NCBI GenBank assembly: GCA_029239875.1 | Contig: JARBUD010000022.1 | Coordinates: 1-64,000, forward strand | Source: Xanthobacteraceae bacterium | GTDB lineage: Bacteria; Pseudomonadota; Alphaproteobacteria; Rhizobiales; Xanthobacteraceae | Reading direction: 5' to 3' | DNA length: 64,000 bases | Shown here: piece after piece, positions 17,495 to 26,308 of the stretch | Position numbering within the stretch: the stretch's first letter is position 1 | How the letters are laid out: every line of letters starts with the position of its first letter | Notes under the pieces: model-generated | Databases searched by the model: none | What the model was told of the DNA's origin: nothing | The model's input: only the letters and a program-made list of their open reading frames with translations | Position numbers and translations under genes: made by a program

Positions 17495-18259
17495 ATGGCC
17501 ACCCTCGCTCAGTCCCCGAACCCCGACATCGCCCTCCGGATCGAGGGGATGAACAAGTATTTCGGCAATTTCCACGCCCTGCGGAACATCGAGCTGACCG
17601 TGACGCGCGGCGAGAAGATCGTCGTCTGCGGCCCCTCCGGCTCCGGCAAGTCGACGATGATCCGCTGCATCAACCGGCTCGAGGAACACAATAGCGGGCG
17701 GATCGTCGTGCTCGGCACCGAGCTGAACGACGATGTCGGCAACATCGACGAGATCCGCCGCGAGGTCGGCATGGTGTTCCAGCACTTCAACCTGTTCCCG
17801 CACATGAGCGTGCTGGAGAACTGCGTGCTGGCGCCGATGCTGGTACGCAAGCTGCCGCGCCCGCAGGCGGAGGAGATGGCGCTGCGCTTCCTGGAGAAGG
17901 TGCGCATTCCCGAGCAGGCGTCGAAATATCCCGGCCAGCTCTCGGGCGGGCAGCAGCAGCGCGTCGCCATCGCGCGGGCGCTGTGCATGCAGCCGCAGAT
18001 GATGCTGTTCGACGAGCCGACCTCCGCGCTCGACCCGGAGATGATCTCCGAGGTGCTGGACGTGATGGTGACGCTCGCCGCCGACGGCATGACGATGATC
18101 TGCGTGACCCACGAAATGGGCTTCGCCCGGCGCGTCGCGGACCGGGTGATCTTCATGGACCGCGGCGAGATCATCGAGGAAGCGCCGCCGGAGACGTTCT
18201 TCACCGCCTCGCGGAACGAGCGCACGCGGCAGTTCCTCTCGCAGATACTGAACCACTGA
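17495..18259 (+). CDS. Amino-acid ABC transporter ATP-binding protein (AapP-like)
   Basis: A 254-aa ATPase. It has Walker [10 protein letters not shown] near residue 45, Q-loop [13 protein letters not shown], signature [15 protein letters not shown] and Walker [14 protein letters not shown] with the catalytic Glu, then the switch His in VTHEMGF. I prefer the start at 17495 because AAGG lies nine bases before it; a second in-frame ATG at 17486 is possible. It is the last gene of the importer operon and ends inside a large stem-loop. Confidence 0.93.
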   Translation: MATLAQSPNPDIALRIEGMNKYFGNFHALRNIELTVTRGEKIVVCGPSGSGKSTMIRCINRLEEHNSGRIVVLGTELNDDVGNIDEIRREVGMVFQHFNLFPHMSVLENCVLAPMLVRKLPRPQAEEMALRFLEKVRIPEQASKYPGQLSGGQQQRVAIARALCMQPQMMLFDEPTSALDPEMISEVLDVMVTLAADGMTMICVTHEMGFARRVADRVIFMDRGEIIEEAPPETFFTASRNERTRQFLSQILNH

Positions 18260-18309
18260 GCCGCGCGACGCCTCGTTCCGGCGCCTTCTGCCGGACACCG
18301 GCGCGGCTC
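18258..18309 (+). terminator. Nested stem-loop at the end of the ABC operon
   Basis: GAGCCGCGC (18258-18266) pairs perfectly with GCGCGGCTC (18301-18309), and inside it TCCGGC (18277-18282) pairs with GCCGGA (18290-18295). The structure begins at the ATPase stop codon. Without a T-run, it is a probable 3'-end stabiliser or Rho-linked end. Confidence 0.6.
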
Positions 18310-18329
18310 CACCTGCTCACGGGTTCCCC

Positions 18330-19561
18330 ATGACCGACCCTGTCGCGGCGCTTTCCGGCCTTCTCGGAGGGAAAGGCTGGCTTTCGGGAGACGACACCGC
18401 GCCCTACCGGCGCGACTGGCTCGACCGGTACGGCGTCGCCCCTCTCGGCGTGGCGCGGCCGGCGACGACGGCCGAAGTCGCCGGGGTCGTGCGCATCTGC
18501 CGGGAGGCGGGAATAGCGCTGGTGCCGCAGGGCGGCAATGCCGGCCTGTGCGCCGCCGCCGTCGCCGACCGGCAGGACTCGGTGATCCTGTCGCTGGCCC
18601 GCATGAACGCCATCGGCGCGCCCGACCGGGACAGCGGGACCATCCTCGTCGAGGCCGGCGTCGTGCTGGCGGCGCTGCACGAGGCGCTCGAACCGCACGG
18701 GCTCATCTTTCCCCTGCATCTCGGCGCGGAGGGCAGCGCCCGGATCGGCGGCCTCGTCGGCACCAATGCCGGCGGCAGCCATGCCAGCCGCTACGGGATG
18801 ATGAGCGACCTCGTGCTCGGCCTGGAGGTGGTCCTGCCGGACGGCGCGTCTGGGACGGCCTGCGCGCCGTGCAGAAGGACAATGCGGGTTATCCGCTGCG
18901 CAGGCTGTTCTGCGGCTCGGAGGGCACGCTCGGCGTGGTGACGCGCGCCGTGCTGCGGCTGTTTCCGGCCCCGAAGCAGCGGGCGACCGCCCTGCTGGCC
19001 TTTCCGGACCTCGCCTCGATGGTCGCCTTCGGCACCTTCCTGCGGGAGGAGGCGGGCGAGTTCCTTTCGGGGCTGGAGTTCTTCTCCGAACTCGGCATGT
19101 CGCTCCTCTCGAAGCATCTGCCGGAGCTCGTCCTGCCGCTGGAGACGCACGGCGCGGCCTATCTTCTGGTGGAGCTCGCCTCAAGCTCGCGGCATGTGCC
19201 GCCCGGCGCCATCGCCCGCTTCGTCGAAGCGGGGGCGGCGCTGTGCGAGGGCATCCTGCCGGACGTGCGCATCAACCCGTTCGGGCATCTGGGCGACGGC
19301 AACATCCATTACAATCTCTCGCCGCCCGAGGGGCGGGACGGCTTCGACGGCAAGGGCCCGCACATTGGCGAGGCGCTGGCGCGGCTCGCCACCGGGATGG
19401 GTGGCAGCTTCGCCGCCGAGCACGGGCTGGGCCGCACCAAGACGGCGCTGGCCGACGCGATCCGCAGCCCAGAGGAGCGGGCCCTGATGGCGCGCCTCAA
19501 GGCGGCTATGGACCCTTCCGGCACGATGAACCCCGGCGTCCTCGTGGACGCCGCTGAATAA
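18330..19561 (+). pseudogene. GlcD-like FAD-binding dehydrogenase, frameshifted and internally deleted
   Basis: This is a D-2-hydroxyacid dehydrogenase of the GlcD/DLD type. The first frame covers the PP-loop FAD domain (VPQGGNAGLCAAAV, then GGLVGTNAGGSHASRYGMM) up to VLPDG. There one base appears missing (about 18846): the next frame continues with VWDGLRAVQKDNAGYPLRRL to the end. A second lesion is an internal deletion of roughly 60-70 codons: after YLLVELAS the sequence jumps to VPPGAIARFVEAG, omitting the cap segment that normally separates them. The C-terminus (FGHLGDGNIHYNLS, then AAEHGLGRTK) is intact. It would have oxidised a D-2-hydroxy acid in the pathway and is very probably inactive. 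Confidence 0.88.
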
Positions 19562-19639
19562 AGAAGAACTTTCCTGTGGGCCGGATTTCTTGATTTCTCC
19601 GCGTCCCGCCAGGGTTCACGGTCGAGCGGAAATCCGAAG

Positions 19640-19669
19640 CGGCACGGCAGGGCATCCGCCCCCGTGCCG
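19640..19669 (+). terminator. Stem-loop before the TPP enzyme gene
   Basis: CGGCACGG (19640-19647) and CCGTGCCG (19662-19669) are perfect complements, with an inner GGGC/GCCC pairing in the loop. It lies between the broken FAD oxidase and the TPP enzyme gene, 58 bases before the latter. There is no T-run, so termination is not certain. Confidence 0.5.
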
Positions 19670-19726
19670 TCCGGTTACGGGCGTGAGACCCGGCGCGAGC
19701 CGGCGTCGTTGTGAGGACATCAGCGC

Positions 19727-21397
19727 ATGGTGAGGAACGGGGGGTGCCTTCTGGTCGAGTGCCTGATCGCCTTGGGCGCGACCAAGAGCTTCGGCGTGCC
19801 GGGGGAAAGCTACCTCGCGGTTCTGAACGCCCTGCACGACACGGCCGGCCGGCTCGACTACGTGCTGTGCCGCAACGAGGGCGGCGCGTCCTTCATGGCC
19901 AGCGCCTACGGCAAGCTGACCGGCTCGCCCGGCATCTGCTTCGTGACGCGCGGCCCCGGCGCCACCAACGCTTCCATCGGCGTCCACACCGCCATGCAGG
20001 ACAGCTGCCCGATGATCCTGTTCGTCGGGCAGGTGGGCACCGACATGAAGGGCCGCGAGGCCTTCCAGGAACTCGACTACCGCGCCGTCTTCGGCACCCT
20101 CGCCAAATGGGCGGTGGAGATCGACGACGTCGCCCGGCTGCCGGAGATCATCGCGCGGGCCTGGACCACGGCGCTGGCCGGACGGCCGGGGCCGGTGGTC
20201 GTCGCCCTGCCCGAGGACATGCTGAGCACCGTCACCGACGTCGCCCCGCTCGACGGGCCGGCCACGCTGTTCGAGCCGGCCCCCGCCGGCGCGGCGGTCG
20301 CGGCCGTCCGTGCCGCGCTCGGGCAGGCGCAGCGCCCGCTGCTGCTGATCGGCGGCGCCAACTGGAGCGCGCAGGGACGCGCGGCGCTTCAGGCCTTCGC
20401 CGAGGGCTCGGACATCCCGGTCGTCGCGGCGTTCCGCTACCAGGACCAGTTCGATAACCACTCTCCGGTCTTCGTCGGCGAGGCCGGCGTCGGCATGGCG
20501 CCGCATGTGAAGGCGCTGATCCGCGAGGCGGACGTCGTCCTCGCCGTCAATGTGCGCTTCGGCGAGATGACCACGGACGGCTACACGCTGCTTGCCGTGC
20601 CGGCGCCGCGGCAAACGCTGATCCATGTGCACGCGTCGGATCGCGAGATCGGCAAGGTCTATGTGCCGGCGCTCGGCATCGTCGCCGGCCCGAACGCCTT
20701 CGCCGGGGCGCTGGCGCCGGTCATCGGGAGCTGGGGCGACTGGCGGCGCACGGCGCGGGCGGCGTACGAGGCCTCGTTCGAGGCGCCGGCCCAGCCGAGC
20801 CCGGTCGACATGGTGGCGGTGAGCGCCTGGCTGCGCGACACCCTGCCCGACGACGTGATCCTGACCAACGGCGCCGGCAACTTCACCGTCTGGCCGAACA
20901 AGTTCTTCCGGTTCGGCCGCCGCGCGCGGCTGCTGGCGCCGCAATCGGGCGCCATGGGCTACGGGCTGCCGGCCGCCATCGCCGCCAAGGTCGCCTTCCC
21001 CGGGCGCACGGTGGTGTGCTTCGCCGGCGACGGCGACTTCCAGATGAACTGCCAGGAACTCGGCACCGCCATGCAGGCCGGCGCGCAGCCGATCGTGCTG
21101 GTGCTCAACAACGGCGTCTACGGCACGATCCGCGCCCATCAGGAACGCACCTATCCCGCGCGCATCTCCGGCACCACGCTGGAGAACCCCGATTTCGTCG
21201 GGCTCGCCCGCGCCTACGGCTTCCACGCCGAGCACGTCCGCTCGACCGCCGACTTCGCCGACGCCTTCGGGCGGGCGCTCGCCTCGCCGACCGGCGCGGT
21301 CCTCGAACTTTCCATATCGGCGGAGGCGCTGACGCCCCGCCAGACCCTTTCCCAGATGCGCGATGCTGCGCTCGCTTCGCAGAAGGCCCACGCATGA
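19727..21397 (+). CDS. Thiamine-diphosphate-dependent enzyme (acetolactate-synthase-like decarboxylase)
   Basis: A 556-aa three-domain TPP enzyme. The catalytic Glu lies in CRNEGGASFMASAYG near residue 50. The central DHS-like domain spans about 190-330. The C-terminal TPP/Mg motif starts at GDGDFQMNCQELG and ends at VLVLNNGVYGTI. These enzymes decarboxylate 2-oxo acids or carboligate the product. Placement directly ahead of HyuAB and an aminotransferase, and not with an ilvN regulatory subunit, argues for catabolic 2-oxo acid decarboxylation instead of valine biosynthesis. It overlaps hyuA by ATGA. Confidence 0.88.
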   Translation: MVRNGGCLLVECLIALGATKSFGVPGESYLAVLNALHDTAGRLDYVLCRNEGGASFMASAYGKLTGSPGICFVTRGPGATNASIGVHTAMQDSCPMILFVGQVGTDMKGREAFQELDYRAVFGTLAKWAVEIDDVARLPEIIARAWTTALAGRPGPVVVALPEDMLSTVTDVAPLDGPATLFEPAPAGAAVAAVRAALGQAQRPLLLIGGANWSAQGRAALQAFAEGSDIPVVAAFRYQDQFDNHSPVFVGEAGVGMAPHVKALIREADVVLAVNVRFGEMTTDGYTLLAVPAPRQTLIHVHASDREIGKVYVPALGIVAGPNAFAGALAPVIGSWGDWRRTARAAYEASFEAPAQPSPVDMVAVSAWLRDTLPDDVILTNGAGNFTVWPNKFFRFGRRARLLAPQSGAMGYGLPAAIAAKVAFPGRTVVCFAGDGDFQMNCQELGTAMQAGAQPIVLVLNNGVYGTIRAHQERTYPARISGTTLENPDFVGLARAYGFHAEHVRSTADFADAFGRALASPTGAVLELSISAEALTPRQTLSQMRDAALASQKAHA

Positions 21398-23490
21398 CCT
21401 CCAGGACTGACGACATCCGTCTCGGTGCGGACATCGGCGGCACCTTCACCGACATCGCCCTCGACGTGCGGGGGACGATCTTCTCGACCAAGGTGCTGAC
21501 CAACTACGCCGCGCCCGAACAGGCGATCCTGGACGGCCTGGAGATCGTCGCCCGCGACGCCGGCATCTCGCCGGCCGAGATCGGCCTCGTCATCCACGGC
21601 ACGACGCTGGCCACCAACGCGCTGATCGAGCGGCGCGGCGCGAAGACGGCGCTGATCACCACCGAGGGATTCCGCGACGTCATCGAGATGCGCACGGAAA
21701 ACCGCTTCGAGCAGTACGACCTGAACCTGAAGCTGCCCACGCCGCTCATTCCGCGCGAGCACCGCTTCACCGTGAAGGGCCGCATCGGCGCCGAGGGGCA
21801 GGAACTGCAGCCGCTCGACGAGGCCGCGCTCGAGGAGATCGCCGGCACCATCGCCACTGGTGGCTTCGGCGCCGTCGCGATCGGCTTCATCCATTCCTAC
21901 ATGAACCCGGCGCATGAGCGGCGGGCGCGCGCGATCCTCGCCCGCCGGCTCTCGGTGCCGATCTCGATCAGCGCCGAGGTCTCCCCGCAGATGCGCGAGT
22001 TCGAGCGCTTCAACACGGTCTGCGCCAACGCCTATGTCCGCCCGCAGATGGCGGACTACCTCGCCCGGCTGCAGACCCGGCTCAAGGACATGGGCGCGAC
22101 CTGCCCGGTCTTCATGATCCATTCGGGCGGCGGGCTGATCTCGGTGGAGACGGCGTCGGAATTCCCGGTCCGCCTGGTGGAATCCGGCCCGGCCGGCGGC
22201 GCGATCTTCGCCGCCGACATCGCCCGGCGCTTCGACCTCGATTCCGTCGTCTCCTACGACATGGGCGGCACCACCGCGAAGATCTGCCTGATCGAGGACT
22301 TCGCGCCGCAGACGGCGCGGACCTTCGAGGTCGCCCGCACCTATCGCTTCTGCAAGGGCTCGGGCATGCCGATCTCGATCCCGGTGATCGAGATGATCGA
22401 GATCGGCGCGGGCGGCGGCTCCCTGGCCTGGGTCGACGCCATGGGGCGCATCCAGACCGGGCCGGAAAGCGCCGGCTCCGAGCCGGGTCCGGCCTGCTAC
22501 GGCCGCGGCGGCGAGCGCCCCGCCATCACCGACGCCGATCTGGTGCTCGGCAAGCTCGACCCCGATAATTTCGCCGGCGGCGCCATCCGGCTCGACACCG
22601 CGGCGTCGCAGCGGGCGATCACCCGCGATGTCGGCGCCCGCCTGTCGCTGGAGCCGCAGGCGGCGGCCTTCGGCATCTGCGAGGTCGTGGACGAGAACAT
22701 GGCCAACGCGGCCCGCGTCCACGCCGTCGAGAACGGCAAGAACATCTCCGACAACGTGATGATCGCCTTCGGCGGCGCCGCGCCGCTGCACGCGGCGCGC
22801 CTGTGCGAGAAGCTCGGCCTCGACCGCTGCCTCGTCCCGCAGGGGGCCGGCGTCGGCTCGGCGATCGGCTTCCTCAAGGCGCCCTTCGGCTATGAGGCGC
22901 TGGCCTCGAAGCTGGTGCGGCTGTCGCGGTTCCGCGCCGACGAGGTGAACGCGCTGCTGGCCGACCTCAAGGCGTCCGCCGAGAGCTTCGTGCGCGCCGG
23001 CACCAGCGGCACGATCCGGCGCGAGATCACCGCCTTCATGCGCTATGCCGGGCAGGGCTGGGAAATCCCCGTGCCGCTGGCGGACGAACCCTTCGGCGAG
23101 GGCGCCGTGGCGGGCCTCACCGAGGCCTTCCGCCGGAACTACGCCCGCTTCTTCGGCCGCGCCATCGACGGCCTCGACGGCCTGGAGATCGAGGTCGTCA
23201 CCTGGTCGGTGAAGGCGAGCGACGAGCGCCCGGCGCCCGAAAGGCACACCATCACCACCGGCACGCGGACGGTGGCGGCGAGCGTGACGCGCCCGGTCTT
23301 CGACCCCGCAACCGGAACCACGCAGACATCCGCGATCGTCGAGCGCGCCACTCTCTCGGCCGGCGACCGCGTTCCCGGCCCGGCGGTGATCGTCGAGCGC
23401 GAGACCTCGACGGTGGTCACCACGACGTTCGACGCGGTCATGCAGAGCGACGGCGGGATACTTCTGGTCCGCAAGGAGATCGCGGCATGA
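21394..23490 (+). CDS. Hydantoinase/5-oxoprolinase family subunit A
   Basis: A 698-aa HyuA-type protein. It has the actin/acetate-kinase-like ATP site RLGADIGGTFTDIALDVRG at the N-terminus, HGTTLATNALIERRGAKTAL near 65, a second phosphate loop SYDMGGTTAKICLIED near 288, and FGGAAPLHAARLCEKLGLDR near 460. With HyuB it uses ATP to open cyclic amides (5-oxoproline, N-methylhydantoin) or, in acetone/acetophenone carboxylase relatives, to carboxylate ketones. Here A and B are separate genes, as in the bacterial hydantoinases. ATGA overlaps on both sides indicate translational coupling with the TPP enzyme and HyuB. Confidence 0.92.
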   Translation: MTSRTDDIRLGADIGGTFTDIALDVRGTIFSTKVLTNYAAPEQAILDGLEIVARDAGISPAEIGLVIHGTTLATNALIERRGAKTALITTEGFRDVIEMRTENRFEQYDLNLKLPTPLIPREHRFTVKGRIGAEGQELQPLDEAALEEIAGTIATGGFGAVAIGFIHSYMNPAHERRARAILARRLSVPISISAEVSPQMREFERFNTVCANAYVRPQMADYLARLQTRLKDMGATCPVFMIHSGGGLISVETASEFPVRLVESGPAGGAIFAADIARRFDLDSVVSYDMGGTTAKICLIEDFAPQTARTFEVARTYRFCKGSGMPISIPVIEMIEIGAGGGSLAWVDAMGRIQTGPESAGSEPGPACYGRGGERPAITDADLVLGKLDPDNFAGGAIRLDTAASQRAITRDVGARLSLEPQAAAFGICEVVDENMANAARVHAVENGKNISDNVMIAFGGAAPLHAARLCEKLGLDRCLVPQGAGVGSAIGFLKAPFGYEALASKLVRLSRFRADEVNALLADLKASAESFVRAGTSGTIRREITAFMRYAGQGWEIPVPLADEPFGEGAVAGLTEAFRRNYARFFGRAIDGLDGLEIEVVTWSVKASDERPAPERHTITTGTRTVAASVTRPVFDPATGTTQTSAIVERATLSAGDRVPGPAVIVERETSTVVTTTFDAVMQSDGGILLVRKEIAA

Positions 23491-25106
23491 GCAACGTGGC
23501 CGAAATCCGCATGCAGGTCATGTGGAACCGACTGATCTCGGTGGTCGAGGAGCAGGCGCTGACGCTGCTGCGCACCGCCTTCTCTACCTCGGTGCGCGAG
23601 TCCGGCGACCTGTCCGCCGGCGTGTTCAACCCGCGCGGCGAGATGCTGGCGCAGGCGGTGACGGGAACGCCCGGCCACGTGAACACCATGGCCGAGGCCG
23701 TGCTGCAGTTCATGAACGAGATCCCCCGCGAGGAGATGTTCGAGGGCGACACCTACGTCACCAACGATCCCTGGCAGGGCACCGGGCACCTGCACGACAT
23801 CACCATGGTGTCGCCGTCCTTCCTCAATGGCGAGCTCGTCGCCTTCTTCGCCTGCACGGCGCATGTCGTGGACGTGGGCGGGCGCGGCTTCGGCGCCGAC
23901 GGCAAGTCGGTCTACGAGGAAGGCATCCAGATTCCGATCATGAAGTTCGCCGAGCGGGGCACGGTCAATCGCGACCTGATCCGGATCCTGCGCAGCAACG
24001 TCCGCGAGCCCAACCAGGTGGTGGGCGACTTCTATTCGCTCGCCGCCTGCAACGATGTCGGCCACCGGCGGCTCGTCGACATGATGAACGAGATCGGCCT
24101 GACCTCGCTGGACGGGCTGGGGGAGTTCATCTTCTCGCGCACGCACGACGCCATGCTGGAGCGGATCAGGACCCTGCCGAAGGGGTCGTGGTCGAACGAG
24201 CTGGTCACCGACGGCTATGACGAGCCGGTCAAGCTGGCGGCGGCCGTCCGCGTGCATGACGAGCGCATCGACGTCGACTTCACCGGCAGCGCGCCGATGA
24301 GCCGATGGGGCATCAACGTGCCCATCATCTACAGCAAGGCCTATGCCTGCTACGCGCTCAAATGCGTGGTCGCGCCCGATATCCCGAACAACGCCGCCTC
24401 GCTGGCCTTCTTCACCGTCTCCTCGCCGACCAACATCCTCAACGCGGCCCGGCCGGCGCCGGTGGCGCTGCGCCATGTCATCGGCCACATGGTCCCTGAT
24501 CTCGTGCTCGGCGCGATCGCGCAGGCGCTGCCGGGCAAGATCCTCGCCGAGGGCGCGGCAGCGTTGTGGAACATCCACATCTCGGTGAGGCCCGCCAACG
24601 GCGCCGCCGGAAGACGCGCCGAGGTGCTGATGTTCAATTCCGGCGGCATGGGCGCACGCCCGGCGCTCGACGGGCTGTCGGCGACCGCCTTCCCCTCCGG
24701 CGTGCACACCATGCCCATCGAGGCGACCGAGCATACCGGCCCGATCGTCATCTGGCGCAAGGAGCTGCGCCCCGACTCGGGTGGCGATGGCGAGTTTCGC
24801 GGCGGGCTCGGGCAGGTGATCGAGATCGCCGCGACGGACGGTCACGAGTTCGATTTCTCGGCCATGTTCGACCGGGTGCGCCATCCCGCGCGGGGGCGTA
24901 ACGGCGGCCGCGACGGCGCTCCGGGCGTCGTGCAGCTCGACGATGGGACGCAGCTGCGGCCCAAGGGCTGGCAGCACGTCCCGGAAGGGCGGCGGCTGAT
25001 TCTGGAATTGCCGGGTGGCGGTGGCTATGGCGACCCCGCGAGGCGCAACGTCGATGCCCGAGCCGAGGACCGGTCCAAGGGCTATGTTTCGGAGAACGAC
25101 CGATGA
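23487..25106 (+). CDS. Hydantoinase/5-oxoprolinase family subunit B
   Basis: A 539-aa HyuB-type protein, the partner of the preceding subunit. Family hallmarks are EQALTLLRTAFSTSVRESGD near residue 20-40, NDPWQGTGHLHDITMVSP near 92 with likely metal ligands Asp and His, ACTAHVVDVGGRGFGADGKS near 128, and a C-terminal LELPGGGGYGDPARR. Length is a little under the usual 550-590 aa, with no obvious gap. It is coupled to the neighbouring genes through ATGA overlaps on both sides. Confidence 0.92.
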   Translation: MSNVAEIRMQVMWNRLISVVEEQALTLLRTAFSTSVRESGDLSAGVFNPRGEMLAQAVTGTPGHVNTMAEAVLQFMNEIPREEMFEGDTYVTNDPWQGTGHLHDITMVSPSFLNGELVAFFACTAHVVDVGGRGFGADGKSVYEEGIQIPIMKFAERGTVNRDLIRILRSNVREPNQVVGDFYSLAACNDVGHRRLVDMMNEIGLTSLDGLGEFIFSRTHDAMLERIRTLPKGSWSNELVTDGYDEPVKLAAAVRVHDERIDVDFTGSAPMSRWGINVPIIYSKAYACYALKCVVAPDIPNNAASLAFFTVSSPTNILNAARPAPVALRHVIGHMVPDLVLGAIAQALPGKILAEGAAALWNIHISVRPANGAAGRRAEVLMFNSGGMGARPALDGLSATAFPSGVHTMPIEATEHTGPIVIWRKELRPDSGGDGEFRGGLGQVIEIAATDGHEFDFSAMFDRVRHPARGRNGGRDGAPGVVQLDDGTQLRPKGWQHVPEGRRLILELPGGGGYGDPARRNVDARAEDRSKGYVSENDR

Positions 25107-26305
25107 GCTACATCTCCTCGCGCCTCGCGGTGGTCAAGCAGTCCGCCTCGATGGCGGCCTCGCAGGCGGCCAAGGCGCTGCGGGCCAAGGGCGTCGACGT
25201 CATCGACCTCGGCCTCGGCGAGCCCGATTTCCCGACCCCCACCCACATCATCGAGGCGGCCTATGCCGCGGCCAAGGCCGGGCAGACGCTCTACACCGGA
25301 GCGACCGGCACGCCGGAGGTCCGCGAGGCGGTAGCCGGCAAGTTCCGGCGCGAGGGCGGCCTCGACTACACCGCCAACGACATCGTGGTGGCCAATGGCG
25401 CCAAGCAGATCATCTTCAACGCGCTGATGGCGACGCTGGAGACCGGCGACGAGGTGATCCTGCCCGCGCCCTATTTCGTCTCCTACCCGGAGATGGTGAA
25501 GCTGCTGGGGGGCATCCCCGTCGTCGTCGAGTGCCCGGAGACGACCGGCTTCCGGCTGACGCCGGAACTGCTGGAGCAGGCCATCACGCCGAAGACCAAG
25601 TGGCTGTTCCTCAACATGCCCGGCAACCCCTCCGGCGTGGTCTATTCCGAGGGCGACCTCACGGCGCTGGGCGCCGTGCTGGCCCACCACCCGCAGGTGC
25701 TGGTGCTGTCGGATGAGATCTACGAGCACATCCTGTTCGACGGGCGCTCCTTCGTCTCGTTCGGCAAGGCCTGCCCGGAACTGAAGGACCGCAGCCTGAT
25801 CGTCAACGGCGTCTCCAAGTCCTATGCCATGACCGGCTGGCGCGTCGGCTACGCGGCCGGCCCGGCGCCGCTGGTCAAGGCGATGGCGACCATCCAGAGC
25901 CAGTCCGTCACGTCCGTCTGCTCAATCGCGCAGGCGGCGACGGTGGCCGCGCTCAACGGCCCGCAGGATGAGGTGGCGCGCTTCCGCAAGGCCTTCGAGG
26001 CGCGGCGCGACCTCGTCGTCGACGGCATAGGCGGGATCAACGGGCTGACCCTCTCGCCACCGGAAGGCGCCTTCTACGCCTATATCGGCTGCGCCGGCCT
26101 GGTCGGCCGTAGGACGCCCGCCGGTGTGGTGCTGGAGGACGATGCCGCCGTCGCCGCCTATCTGCTCAACGAGGGGCGGGTGGCGTCGGTGCCGGGCGTG
26201 GCCTATGGCCTGTCTCCCTATTTCCGCATCTCCACCGCGACCAGCGAGGAGGTGCTCACCGAGGCGGTGGCGCGCATCAAGGCCGCCGTCGCGCATGTGG
26301 AGTAA
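25103..26305 (+). CDS. PLP-dependent class I aminotransferase (aspartate/aromatic type)
   Basis: A 400-aa fold-type I aminotransferase of the AspC subgroup I-gamma. It shows DLGLGEPDFPTPTHI near 32, NGAKQIIFNALMA near 97, NMPGNPSGVVYSEGD near 172, and the PLP lysine in VSKSYAMTGWRVGYAAG near 236, with a C-terminal Arg region PYFRISTATS for the carboxylate. It moves an amino group between an amino acid and a 2-oxo acid; in the locus it could feed the TPP decarboxylase. It is the fourth gene of the coupled chain and is separated from the Udh-like gene by three bases. Confidence 0.9.
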   Translation: MSYISSRLAVVKQSASMAASQAAKALRAKGVDVIDLGLGEPDFPTPTHIIEAAYAAAKAGQTLYTGATGTPEVREAVAGKFRREGGLDYTANDIVVANGAKQIIFNALMATLETGDEVILPAPYFVSYPEMVKLLGGIPVVVECPETTGFRLTPELLEQAITPKTKWLFLNMPGNPSGVVYSEGDLTALGAVLAHHPQVLVLSDEIYEHILFDGRSFVSFGKACPELKDRSLIVNGVSKSYAMTGWRVGYAAGPAPLVKAMATIQSQSVTSVCSIAQAATVAALNGPQDEVARFRKAFEARRDLVVDGIGGINGLTLSPPEGAFYAYIGCAGLVGRRTPAGVVLEDDAAVAAYLLNEGRVASVPGVAYGLSPYFRISTATSEEVLTEAVARIKAAVAHVE

Positions 26306-26308
26306 ATC

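Noticed and set aside
21214-23247. 677-codon open frame on the minus strand
   Set aside because: Antisense to HyuA, which has both phosphate-binding motifs. No recognisable domain.
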